Below are positions 1 through 6,431 of a stretch of 64,000 nucleotides of DNA, in pieces; positions within the stretch are counted from its first letter, which is position 1, and every line of letters begins with the position of its first letter. The notes beneath the pieces were generated by a model. It worked only from the letters and a program-made list of their open reading frames with translations, ran no database searches and had not been told where the DNA came from. A program made the position numbers and the translations under genes. Origin of the DNA: Steroidobacteraceae bacterium. Its GTDB lineage: Bacteria > Pseudomonadota > Gammaproteobacteria > Steroidobacterales > Steroidobacteraceae. Location: positions 1 through 64,000 of the forward strand of contig JABAQU010000004.1 of assembly GCA_019187185.1 (NCBI GenBank), written 5' to 3'.

Positions 1-970
1 TGTGATGCGGCTGTACGCTCACGAACGGCTGTTGATCGCGCAGCGCGGCGAAGCAGATGCGCGCGAGCTTGTTGGCGAGCGCACAGGTGGCCTTGTTGTG
101 ATTGGAGCGGGCCTGCAGGGCGAGGGCTCATTGTCGCAAGGGGTCGAGCGGTCGATGAGCGCGCTCGCTGAGGCGTCCGAGGTGGCGGGACTGTCCCGAG
201 GAACGTTCCTTGGGTGTGAGGCCGAACCAGGAGGCGAAGTGACGGGCGTCCCGGAAGTGACTGACCGTGCCGCCCGTGGCGGCCAGCATCGCGGTGGCGG
301 TCAACAGGCCCACGCCCGGCACCGACAGCAGCGTGGTGCAGGCCGCAGAGTCACGGGCGGCGGCGCTGAGCTGCGTCTCGAGGCGAGCGATGCGCGCTTC
401 GAGGAGGCGAATCTCCTCGATCAGCAGCGACAATGTCTCGCGCAACAACGGCGGGATCGCGCTGTGCGGGTCGGCGGCCACGCGGCCGATCTGCTCGAGT
501 CCGAGGCGCGCGCCGGATGCGATCGTGATCCCGAACTCCCGGCAGAAGCCGCGCAGGGCGTTGATCCGCGCGGTCCGTGTCGCCATCCACAGCGAGCGGG
601 TGCGATGCAGGGCCTGCAGCGCCTGCTGCTCGATCGACTTGATGCGTACCGGCACGATGTCGGCACAGCGCAGCGCCTCGAGCAGGGCCGCGGCATCGGC
701 CGCATCGGTCTTGTTGCGCTTGACGTAGGGGCGCACGTAGCGCGGTGGCAGCAGCTTCACGTCGATGCCGAGCGCCCGGATCTGTCGGGCCCAGAAGTGT
801 GCCGAGCCACAGGCTTCCATCACGACGAGCTGCACGGAGCGGTTGGCGAAGAAGCGTTCGCACTGCGCGCGCGACAGTCGATGGCGTTCGACGACCCGCC
901 AGTGCTCGTCGGCCACCGCGAGTTCGAAGACGTTCTTTGCCAAGTCGACGGCGACGGTCGTAGCATGCAT
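1..970 (-). pseudogene. Decayed IS1111-type (IS110 family) transposase, 3' end off window
   Basis: The reading frame begins at the ATG at 968-970 (MHATTVAVDLAK) and has the DEDD-type N-terminal domain with the family motifs VVMEACGSAH, RPYVKRNKTDAADA and ARINALRG, plus the later LLSVPGVG region. It is broken near 128-130, where an in-frame TGA replaces what is normally a Trp codon. Past the stop the same frame continues with RSNHNKATCALANKLARICF, the usual C-terminal block. The distance between GRLSER and this block is about 35 residues shorter than usual in the family, so there is also an internal in-frame deletion. The element is therefore very likely inactive. Its transposase start lies about 90 bp from an attC-like site, which fits the IS1111 subgroup known to target attC. 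Confidence 0.85.
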
Positions 971-1061
971 CTCGGACTCCTTCCGGTTGGTTGCGCTGAC
1001 ACCCACACCACATGAGGCCAGCTGGCACGATGATGCCCAAAACAGACCGGGAGGAGTCCAT

Positions 1062-1181
1062 CCCATCACTCGAGCGGGCCGCGAAAAGTTTGGCGCTGGG
1101 CGCCGCGGGCGCCTTTGAAATCTTAGCGCCCGCGGCGCCTGGCATTTGCCGGCGCGCGGCCGCTCAACGCGGACGTTAGGC
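1062..1181 (+). repeat. attC-like site 1 (left part altered by adjacent IS)
   Basis: It ends in a core-site sequence GTTAGGC at 1175-1181. Inside is a perfect 14-bp inverted repeat (1099-1112 with 1126-1139). A further imperfect arm pairs GAGCGGGCCGCG near 1071 with CGCGGCCGCTC near 1156. A clear left core site (RYYYAAC) is not visible, and the IS1111-type element ends close by, so the left boundary is approximate and may have been replaced by the IS. It marks the 5' side of the first visible cassette. Confidence 0.6.
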
Positions 1182-1191
1182 GACGACTTTG

Positions 1192-1539
1192 ATGCCGCGG
1201 TTCTCGGTCACAATGCACATCCGTGGTCCATTTCTGGACGGTACGGATGCCGAAGTCATGGACGGTGCCTATACCCGACGCTTTGTCACCGCAGAAAATG
1301 CGACATCTGCGTGCACCGTTGCGCTAGAGGCGCTGCGTAGCGAAGCCTCGTTCTTGGCCTTTCAGGCACTGCCAGAAAATGGCTTGCCGCGAGTTGATGT
1401 GGAAGCAGTTCGACCGGCGAAATGGTATGAATCTCTTCGGAGTGGCCGCGGCTACATTTTTTACGGTGAGTCCAATGAGGCGAAGGTCGGCAATGGTTCG
1501 TCGCCTAACGAATCGCTCGAGCGCAGCCGTGAACGATAA
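1192..1539 (+). CDS. Cassette gene, unknown protein (115 aa)
   Basis: This is the only reasonable frame in the cassette between the first two attC sites. The ATG at 1192 lies 11 bp after the core site; ATG 1213 is an alternative start. The last dozen or so codons lie inside the downstream attC and encode its Arg/Glu/Ser-rich translation, so the tail is probably not conserved. I recognise no domain or motif and see no signal peptide or membrane segment. Many cassette proteins are orphans of this kind. Confidence 0.5.
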   Translation: MPRFSVTMHIRGPFLDGTDAEVMDGAYTRRFVTAENATSACTVALEALRSEASFLAFQALPENGLPRVDVEAVRPAKWYESLRSGRGYIFYGESNEAKVGNGSSPNESLERSRER

Positions 1540-1590
1540 AGTGCCAATCCAACAGCTCAGCGCGCGGCGCGCTCAGCGAAGACGTTAGAT
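1503..1590 (+). repeat. attC site 2
   Basis: Left core site GCCTAAC (1503-1509) and right core site GTTAGAT (1584-1590) bracket imperfectly complementary arms, including CGCTCGAGCGC and the inner palindrome GCGCGCGGCGCGC. It belongs to the predominant attC type of this array, shared with the sites at 4252, 4778, 5426 and 6052. Confidence 0.85.
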
Positions 1591-1600
1591 TTCAGAAAAA

Positions 1601-2248
1601 ATGGATCCCAAGCTCGACAAATGGCTTCGTTGGTTCGACGTGATCAAGGCCGAAATTCAGGATCTCGTCGTGGCCAAACACACATTCCACGAGGTTCAAG
1701 GAATGATTCGGGCGAATCCGAAGCTTCACAAGCACAGCTCGTTCTACGACCATTTCACGCGAACGTATGTCTCACACGTGGTGATCGGGCTCAGGCGCCA
1801 AATAAAGCGCGATGATCAGAGCATCTCTATTACGCGCCTCTTCGGTGAGATGATCGAGACACCGCACGTCTTGCCGAGAAGGTGGTACACGGATAAGTAC
1901 AAAGGTTCTGTGGTCGAACAGTTTGCGGACAGTGATTTCGACAAATTCGCGAATCCCGGCTCTCCGCATATTGATCCAAAACTCGTCGAATCGGACTTGC
2001 TCCGCCTGCAAGCAGCAACCAAGCGATGCGAGGATTTCGCTGATAAGCGCGTAGCTCATCGAGATAAGCGCGACCCGAAAGAAATTCCAACGTACAACGA
2101 GGTCGACGGGTGCGTCGATCTGCTGGACGAACTGTACGTCAGGTATCTCTTACTGTTTCATCAGTCCAGAATGGATACGCTGCTTCCGACATGGCAGTAC
2201 GACTGGAAGGAGATCTTCCGTGTACCCTGGATCGAAGAAGAAATCTAA
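1601..2248 (+). CDS. Cassette gene, possible HEPN/AbiU2-like protein (215 aa)
   Basis: An ATG 10 bp after the attC core site opens a 215-residue soluble, helical, charged protein. Its last codons overlap the next attC by 6 bp, so the gene fills its cassette exactly. Residues around 143-155 carry the pattern F-A-D-K-R-V-A-H-R-D, which resembles the Asp-Lys-x-x-Ala-His-x-Asp signature I associate with AbiU2-type HEPN proteins (abortive phage infection). The middle part (FDKFANPGSPHIDP) also suits that family. This is a motif resemblance only, and a plain hypothetical protein remains possible. No neighbour in the cassette acts as an obvious antitoxin. Confidence 0.5.
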   Translation: MDPKLDKWLRWFDVIKAEIQDLVVAKHTFHEVQGMIRANPKLHKHSSFYDHFTRTYVSHVVIGLRRQIKRDDQSISITRLFGEMIETPHVLPRRWYTDKYKGSVVEQFADSDFDKFANPGSPHIDPKLVESDLLRLQAATKRCEDFADKRVAHRDKRDPKEIPTYNEVDGCVDLLDELYVRYLLLFHQSRMDTLLPTWQYDWKEIFRVPWIEEEI

Positions 2249-2332
2249 CAACCGGTTCGAGTTCGCGCGCACTGCGCGCCCGACTCGCAAAGGCGGTGCA
2301 CCTTTGCTCGCGGCTCAACCGGAGCGTTAGAC
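2243..2332 (+). repeat. attC site 3
   Basis: Core sites ATCTAAC (2243-2249) and GTTAGAC (2326-2332) flank arms that pair CCGGTT with AACCGG, with an inner palindromic CGCGCACTGCGCGC. Its sequence differs from the predominant attC type here, suggesting that this cassette came from another source. Confidence 0.85.
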
Positions 2333-2338
2333 GGCGCG

Positions 2339-2968
2339 ATGACTCGAGTGGCCACCGACTGGTTTCGCAATACGTCGTGGAGCGAGGCTATCGAACAGGC
2401 GTTCGATGAGAAGCTTCGGCGCGCTAGGAGAAAGGAGCAATACTTGCGCATCCAAGCGAGCACGATCGCTCAGAGCCATCCCGAGGTTGCGCTAAGGCTA
2501 CTGGATCGCTATTTCGAGATGGCCGAAGACTTCGATCACGCGCAAGCGCACGTAGATCGAGCGAAAGCCTTTTTGGCGCTAAATCGCATCGATGACGCTA
2601 TTCGCTCGTATGAGTCGGCGCTCGAACGCGAGTCGGTGTTCCCGAATCTGCTCACTCAGGCATATCTAGATCTGCCATACCTCATTGCGACACGTAGAGT
2701 TCGTAGTCGCTATCCCCGAGCGCTCCAACTACTGGACGCTCACAAATCACGTCTAATGTTTCCAGTGGATCACTTTCGCTGGCACGCTACGCATGCCCTC
2801 ATTGATCGGGACTTGCTGGACTCGAACACTGCCCGGACCCATGCGGAGCAGGCGCTCGATGCGGCAGCTCGCGACCATTCGGGATTCCGTTATCACCCCA
2901 CCGTAGGCCTCGTAACCAAGCAATACGATGAGCTCATTACAACACTCAAGGCTTGCTGCGCCGTCTAA
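2339..2968 (+). CDS. Cassette gene, TPR-like protein (209 aa)
   Basis: The ATG is 7 bp after the attC core site and the stop lies inside the next attC. The protein is soluble and strongly helical. Residues about 45-95 (HPEVALRLLDRYFEMAEDFD, then HVDRAKAFLALNRIDDAIRSYESAL) look like two tetratricopeptide-type helical hairpins, with another pair possible near 120-180. TPR arrays usually bind partner proteins; no catalytic motif is visible. The link to a specific TPR family is an inference from the alternating Ala/Leu/Tyr pattern. Confidence 0.55.
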   Translation: MTRVATDWFRNTSWSEAIEQAFDEKLRRARRKEQYLRIQASTIAQSHPEVALRLLDRYFEMAEDFDHAQAHVDRAKAFLALNRIDDAIRSYESALERESVFPNLLTQAYLDLPYLIATRRVRSRYPRALQLLDAHKSRLMFPVDHFRWHATHALIDRDLLDSNTARTHAEQALDAAARDHSGFRYHPTVGLVTKQYDELITTLKACCAV

Positions 2969-3061
2969 CCAGCCGTTGCAGTTGACGCGACCGGCCGTCA
3001 CCAAATTTGCTTACGCAAATTTGCCGCCAGCCGCCCGCGCAACTGAACGCCGACGTTGGGC
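2963..3061 (+). repeat. attC site 4
   Basis: Core sites GTCTAAC (2963-2969) and GTTGGGC (3055-3061) bracket arms pairing GTTGCAGTT with AACTGAAC. An inner perfect hairpin is present: CAAATTTGC followed by GCAAATTTG. This site is of a different type from the predominant attC of the array. Confidence 0.85.
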
Positions 3062-3076
3062 GGCAGGGGGAAAGCG

Positions 3077-3673
3077 ATGAACCTACAGACTCTCGCGAAC
3101 CTGGGGCAGTTTCTCGGCGGCTTGGCAGTAATCGCCTCGCTCGTGTATTTGGCTCTCCAGGTGCGCCAGAACACGCAGTCCATTCGCACGGAGAACTACG
3201 CACGTGCGCTGGACCGGATCGCTGCCATACAATCCCAGCCGAGCCGGGACACAGAACTCTCACGGATATTCTCGAAAGGGGTAGCCGACGTTTCCCGACT
3301 AACAGCTCGGGAACGGCTCCAGTTCACGTGGGCGCTATATGAGGTGTTCGGAGCGTTCGAGTTCATGTTCCATGCCGCCAAGATCCGTGCACTTCCCGAA
3401 GACGTGTGGGCGCGTTGGTCGTCCACCGTGGCGTGGTGGCTCAGTTTCCCCGGCGTCCACAGTTGGTGGCGCCACCGCCCAACTCCTTTCAGTTCAGGCT
3501 TCTCTTCGTTTGTCGAGAACATCCTCGACGAAAACGTGGTGGATATTGGCGCTGCACGACGCTGGCAAGCATTCGTGGCAGGGGAGGGAGCGTCGGTTGA
3601 GAGCGTCGCGCCTGCCGCCCAACAAGCCGCTGCAGCTGCCGAGCGACAACGTGTTCCAATCGACCGTCAATAG
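3077..3673 (+). CDS. Cassette gene, membrane-anchored unknown protein (198 aa)
   Basis: I chose the ATG at 3077 because a purine-rich GGCAGGGGGAAA lies just upstream. The N-terminus (residues 3-24, LANLGQFLGGLAVIASLVYL) is a single membrane segment followed by QVRQNT. That layout is common in a widespread family of uncharacterised proteins of about 180 residues found in cassettes and elsewhere. The rest is soluble and Trp-rich around residues 95-135. The last 18 codons or so run into the downstream attC, so the Ala/Gln-rich tail is attC-encoded. Function unknown. Confidence 0.6.
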   Translation: MNLQTLANLGQFLGGLAVIASLVYLALQVRQNTQSIRTENYARALDRIAAIQSQPSRDTELSRIFSKGVADVSRLTARERLQFTWALYEVFGAFEFMFHAAKIRALPEDVWARWSSTVAWWLSFPGVHSWWRHRPTPFSSGFSSFVENILDENVVDIGAARRWQAFVAGEGASVESVAPAAQQAAAAAERQRVPIDRQ

Positions 3674-3751
3674 AGTCTGGCGGCGAGCATCGTCGCTCCG
3701 ATCGAGCCCCGGAGGCGCTGTGGCTCGCAGCTGAGCGGCCAACCATTATGC
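3617..3751 (+). repeat. attC site 5 (degenerate right core)
   Basis: The left core site GCCCAAC (3617-3623) is followed by AGCCGCTGCAGCTG, which pairs with CAGCTGAGCGGCC near 3729-3741. The right core is ATTATGC (3745-3751) rather than GTTRRRY. The site is longer than its neighbours (about 135 bp), like a long VCR-type site, and looks partly decayed. Confidence 0.6.
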
Positions 3752-3791
3752 AGCGGCTTGACGAGCCTCCGGGGTGTCGCGAGACTCAGCC

Positions 3792-4025
3792 ATGCACTTC
3801 CAGATTGTCGGGCCGATCGCGGACATCGAGACGTTTGCGGTGGGCGGCGCGATTCGTGAAATCGCGCGCTTGCGCAAGTACTATGGGCGCGGTAGGTGGC
3901 GGAAGAGGAAGGGAAACGCCACGGTTCGGCTGCTCGACGGCACATTGCGCCTGGCGGAATTGCACTGGTATGAAGCTTCGGGCATCGGTCGCAAAGAGTT
4001 CAAAATCAAGCGCTATCTGGATTAG
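3792..4025 (+). CDS. Small conserved protein, first of a two-gene cassette (77 aa)
   Basis: It starts at ATG 3792 and lies 4 bp before the next small gene. The protein is basic, with the central motif KYYGRGRWRKRKGNATVRL and a C-terminal half HWYEASGIGRKEFKIKRYL. This looks like a compact beta-rich fold of a family I have seen as short hypothetical proteins, often paired with the type of protein encoded next. The two-small-gene layout resembles a toxin-antitoxin module, but I see no toxin active-site motif, so that role is only a guess. Confidence 0.55.
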   Translation: MHFQIVGPIADIETFAVGGAIREIARLRKYYGRGRWRKRKGNATVRLLDGTLRLAELHWYEASGIGRKEFKIKRYLD

Positions 4026-4029
4026 ACAC

Positions 4030-4257
4030 ATGGCCACGACACGCAAGAAGTTCGTCGTTTGCATTCGGAACAAGGGATATGAGGTGGCGCTCGAGCCGCG
4101 CAAGATCTATCAAGTCATACCGGACGCAGAGGCGGCACGCCACGAACAACTGCGCGTCATTGACGAGTCCGGGGAGGACTACCTGTACCCCGAGTCGTAC
4201 TTTGCTCCGATTACTCTCCCGCAGTCACTGCGCCGTGCGGTGCTCGCCGCTGCATAA
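4030..4257 (+). CDS. Small conserved protein, second of a two-gene cassette (75 aa)
   Basis: ATG at 4030 follows the preceding stop by 4 bp, so the two are translated together. The sequence KFVVCIRNKGYEVALEPRKI and DESGEDYLYPESYFAPITLP matches the pattern of a widespread family of short uncharacterised proteins that I recall from cyanobacteria and proteobacteria. It is acidic in its second half and could complement the basic partner upstream. The stop codon overlaps the downstream attC core. No enzymatic motif seen. Confidence 0.6.
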   Translation: MATTRKKFVVCIRNKGYEVALEPRKIYQVIPDAEAARHEQLRVIDESGEDYLYPESYFAPITLPQSLRRAVLAAA

Positions 4258-4339
4258 CATTTCGCTCGAGCGCGGCCGTGATCGATAAAGTGCCAACTCA
4301 ACAGCTCAGCGCGCGGCGCGCGCAGCTCAATCGTTAGGC
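4252..4339 (+). repeat. attC site 6
   Basis: Core sites GCATAAC (4252-4258) and GTTAGGC (4333-4339). The body is nearly identical to the sites at 1503 and 4778 (CGCTCGAGCGCGGCCGTGA, then CAACAGCTCAGCGCGCGGCG), so it is of the predominant attC type. Confidence 0.9.
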
Positions 4340-4363
4340 CGCACACTACACGCCGCAACCGCC

Positions 4364-4783
4364 ATGTCCGAACGAAACAAGGCACTCGTCCGAGCATTCG
4401 TCGATGCAATCAACGCGCATGACTGGCAGCGAGTGCTTGGTCTCCTTGCGAACGACTTTCAGCGCCACAGCACCGCCGCAGGAGAGCCCGTGGTCAATTC
4501 GGCTAAGGACCTCGTGGCGTTCCTACAGGCAGAGTTCGTCACGTTCCCAGATGCCTCCGAAACGCTGCTCGACCTCGTGGCCGAGGGAAACAAGGTGGCC
4601 GCGCGGCACCACTTTCGGGGCACGCAGTTCGGGCCGATGGGGAGCTTTCCACCTAGTGGCAAGGTCCTCGAAGCTACGTACATCGCAATCTATCGTGTGG
4701 AGAACCAGCGCATCGCCGAGGCTTGGGCAGAGTGGGACAACTTGGCCGGTCTCAAGCAGTTGGGTCACACGAGTGCGGTCTAA
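4364..4783 (+). CDS. Cassette gene, SnoaL-like/ester cyclase NTF2-fold protein (139 aa)
   Basis: The protein opens with NKALVRAFVDAINAHDWQRVLGLLANDFQRHS, the typical first helices of SnoaL-like proteins, and continues with VAEGNKVAARHHFRGTQFG and YIAIYRVENQRIAEAWAEWD, characteristic of the ester-cyclase branch. Length (139 aa) is normal for the family. The fold is a cone-shaped alpha+beta barrel used by small-molecule isomerases, cyclases and hydrolases; the substrate cannot be read from sequence. The gene fills its cassette and ends in the attC core site. Confidence 0.8.
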   Translation: MSERNKALVRAFVDAINAHDWQRVLGLLANDFQRHSTAAGEPVVNSAKDLVAFLQAEFVTFPDASETLLDLVAEGNKVAARHHFRGTQFGPMGSFPPSGKVLEATYIAIYRVENQRIAEAWAEWDNLAGLKQLGHTSAV

Positions 4784-4865
4784 CCGTTCGCTCGAGCGCG
4801 GCCGTGAACGATAAAGTGCCAACCCAACAGCTCAACGCGCGGCGCGCTCAGCGAAGACGTTAGCC
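4778..4865 (+). repeat. attC site 7
   Basis: Core sites GTCTAAC (4778-4784) and GTTAGCC (4859-4865). The body is almost identical to attC site 2 (1503-1590), including GTGAACGATAAAGTGCCAA and the inner GCGCGCGGCGCGC palindrome. Confidence 0.9.
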
Positions 4866-4881
4866 CCCGTGAACGGTCACC

Positions 4882-4908
4882 TTGACTTGTATGTATAAGG
4901 TATATACC
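4882..4908 (+). promoter_or_regulatory. Cassette promoter and likely BrnT/BrnA operator
   Basis: A TTGACT box at 4882-4887 is followed by AT-rich sequence with TATAAG and TATACC, and by a perfect palindrome GGTATATACC (4899-4908) just 8 bp before the toxin-like start codon. In this GC-rich region the AT-rich stretch stands out. Toxin-antitoxin operons normally carry an autoregulated promoter of this kind, so the cassette likely expresses itself independently of an upstream integron promoter. The box spacing is short, so the exact -10 is uncertain. Confidence 0.5.
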
Positions 4909-4916
4909 GTCTGGTT

Positions 4917-5198
4917 ATGCGCTTCGAGTTCGATCCGGATAAGGCCGCTGAGAACTTAAAGAAGCACAAAGTCTCTCTGGCTGATTCGTTTGGGGTCTTT
5001 TCCGACGTCTTCGCAAGCCATGTGGAAGACCCAGACGCATCAGCAGAGCAGCGATTCCTGGCCGTAGGTATGGGCAGCGCCGGCCAGGTGCTCGTGGTTT
5101 GTTACACCTATCGCGGTGACTGTATTCGACCAATCTCCGCGCGCCGCGCCTCACGCAAGGAACGGAAGCAGTATGAGAGCGGAGTACGATTTTTCTAA
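4917..5198 (+). CDS. brnT: BrnT-like toxin (93 aa)
   Basis: The protein begins MRFEFDPDKAAENLKKHKVSL, the signature start of BrnT-type ribonuclease toxins (FEWDxxKxxxNxxKHxV in the family), and continues with the expected DPDAS..RFLAVGMG and the C-terminal RPISARRASRKERKQYESG block. BrnT cleaves RNA and is neutralised by BrnA, whose gene overlaps the 3' end here by 26 bp. Length is usual. The pair occupies its own cassette, as toxin-antitoxin genes often do in large arrays, where they help retain the array. Confidence 0.85.
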   Translation: MRFEFDPDKAAENLKKHKVSLADSFGVFSDVFASHVEDPDASAEQRFLAVGMGSAGQVLVVCYTYRGDCIRPISARRASRKERKQYESGVRFF

Positions 5199-5463
5199 AG
5201 GTAAGCGCGGCGCCCTCGTGCCAAGCCGTGGCAAGACGCGTATTTCTATCCATATCGACAACGCAGTCCTTGCTGCTTTTCGTACCAGAGCGGAGAAGCT
5301 CGGTATCGGATATCAAACGATGATGAACGAGGCGTTGCGGCAGTTCATTGCGCAGTCTTCGAAGCCACTGACACAACAGGAGCTGCGGGACGTTATTCGC
5401 GAGGAGATGCCGGCAGTGCTAAGGGGTCTAACAAATCGCTCCAGTGGACGGCGATCGGCATAA
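5173..5463 (+). CDS. brnA: BrnA-like antitoxin (96 aa)
   Basis: ATG 5173 lies inside the end of the toxin gene, giving translational coupling. The sequence KTRISIHIDNAVLAAFRTRA..GIGYQTMMNEALRQFI is the ribbon-helix-helix DNA-binding part of BrnA antitoxins; the N-terminal region contacts the toxin or positions it. The C-terminal region LTQQELRDVIREEM follows. The last dozen codons lie inside the downstream attC, so the genuine C-terminus is slightly variable. It likely represses the promoter at 4882-4908 together with the toxin. Confidence 0.8.
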   Translation: MRAEYDFSKGKRGALVPSRGKTRISIHIDNAVLAAFRTRAEKLGIGYQTMMNEALRQFIAQSSKPLTQQELRDVIREEMPAVLRGLTNRSSGRRSA

Positions 5464-5514
5464 AGTGCTAGCCCAATTGCTCAGCGCGCGGCGCGCTCAG
5501 CTCAAGCGTTATGC
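5426..5514 (+). repeat. attC site 8
   Basis: Core sites GTCTAAC (5426-5432) and GTTATGC (5508-5514). The body retains the predominant type (AAATCGCTCCAGTGGACGGC, ATAAAGTGC, GCGCGCGGCGCGC) with a few substitutions compared with sites 2, 6 and 7. Confidence 0.85.
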
Positions 5515-5532
5515 GGCTCTGGTGGCGATCTG

Positions 5533-5556
5533 TTGACGTCTTAACGTCATAGCGTC
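5533..5556 (+). promoter_or_regulatory. Likely promoter/operator of the RHH-RelE cassette
   Basis: A TTGACG box (5533-5538) overlaps a perfect inverted repeat TGACGT-CTTA-ACGTCA (5534-5549), followed by another half-site GCGTCA (5552-5557), 11 bp before the antitoxin start. Repeated short half-sites of this sort are typical operators for ribbon-helix-helix antitoxins, so autoregulation is likely. Confidence 0.5.
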
Positions 5557-5567
5557 ATCATTCGCGT

Positions 5568-5798
5568 ATGAGCAACCCGAAGCGTGCGACCGTCTACTTC
5601 GACCCAGAGGTTCATAAGGCCTTGCGGCTACGCGCTGCGGCAAGTGACCAATCCATCTCGGATATGGTGAATGCTGCCGTTCGAGCTTCCCTCGCTGAGG
5701 ATGCGGCTGATCTGGCGGCCTTTGACAAGCGGAAGCGCGAACGCAGTGTTTCCTTCGACAGCTTCGTGCAGGGCATGAAGCGCCGTGGCCTTTTATAG
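5568..5798 (+). CDS. Ribbon-helix-helix antitoxin (76 aa)
   Basis: The N-terminus KRATVYFDPEVHKALRLRAAASDQSISDMVNAAVR is a CopG/RHH DNA-binding domain. The C-terminal stretch DLAAFDKRKRERSVSFDSFV is the usual disordered segment that wraps around a RelE-type toxin. It precedes and overlaps the toxin gene by 14 bp, the normal RelB-RelE order. ATG 5568 fits with the operator just upstream. It should act as repressor and toxin neutraliser. Confidence 0.85.
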   Translation: MSNPKRATVYFDPEVHKALRLRAAASDQSISDMVNAAVRASLAEDAADLAAFDKRKRERSVSFDSFVQGMKRRGLL

Positions 5799-6048
5799 TC
5801 TTTCTATCAAGCCTTCCGCGGGGAAGGAGCTTGAGGCCGTAGGTGCGAAGGCTGATCGTCAACGGATAGTCGCTCGAATCCAGGGGCTGGCTTCGAATCC
5901 TCGACCTCGGGGCTCCGAAAAGCTGGCAGGCTATTCGGATCGGTACCGAGTACGTCAAGGCAACTACCGAGTCGTCTATTTGATCGACGACGAAGCTGGC
6001 GAAGTGATCATCTACAAGATAGGTCATCGCAGGGATATCTATCGATGA
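5785..6048 (+). CDS. RelE/ParE-superfamily toxin (87 aa)
   Basis: The gene begins with GTG at 5785 inside the antitoxin gene. The protein matches the RelE pattern: AFYSLSIKPSAGKELEAV, RIVARIQGLASNPRP, GSEKLAGYSDRYRVRQGNYR and VYLIDDEAGEVIIYKIGHRRDIYR, with Arg residues in the catalytic strand region. RelE-type toxins are mRNA interferases acting at the ribosome. Length is normal and the frame intact, so the module is probably active. The cassette ends at the degenerate attC site 9. Confidence 0.9.
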   Translation: MAFYSLSIKPSAGKELEAVGAKADRQRIVARIQGLASNPRPRGSEKLAGYSDRYRVRQGNYRVVYLIDDEAGEVIIYKIGHRRDIYR

Positions 6049-6051
6049 GCC

Positions 6052-6139
6052 GCATAGCAAATCGCTGGAGCGCAGCCGTGATCGATAAAGCACCCAAACT
6101 GCGCGTCGGCGGGCGGCGCGCTCAGCTCAATTGTTGATA
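6052..6139 (+). repeat. attC site 9 (degenerate)
   Basis: Left core GCATAGC (6052-6058) and right core GTTGATA (6133-6139) both deviate from consensus, but the body (AAATCGCTGGAGCGCAGCCG, TGATCGATAAAG, GGGCGGCGCGCTCAGCTCAA) is clearly the predominant attC type. The decayed cores suggest that this site no longer recombines well. It is the last attC before the IS110/IS21 insertion. Confidence 0.7.
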
Positions 6140-6431
6140 TGACTTCCGCCGTCAAGTCTGGCGGTGAGCGGATCGAGGGTTTTTTCACGTCATGATGTTC
6201 AGCGAGTCTGCTGTGGGCGGCGCAGCCAGCACTGTCGACGGTAGATCATGCTGATATTCGCGGGTCGGTTACCGCAGTGCTGTGATCCGTCTGTGCGCCT
6301 GCCGCGCTCTAGAAGCGCGAGTCGGAACACGTCCGTCGCGTAACGCCGTGGCGGGTCGCGCACCTTACCGGGGCTGCGCCGCCGACAGCAGACTCGATCT
6401 CCTGAAGCTGATCAGTGGTCTCGGGTTGACC
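6140..6431. other. Non-coding stretch between attC 9 and the IS110 transposase
   Basis: No convincing gene on either strand. It should contain the 3' non-coding end of the IS110 element and possibly remnants of a further cassette. I could not place the IS110 boundary. Confidence 0.4.
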
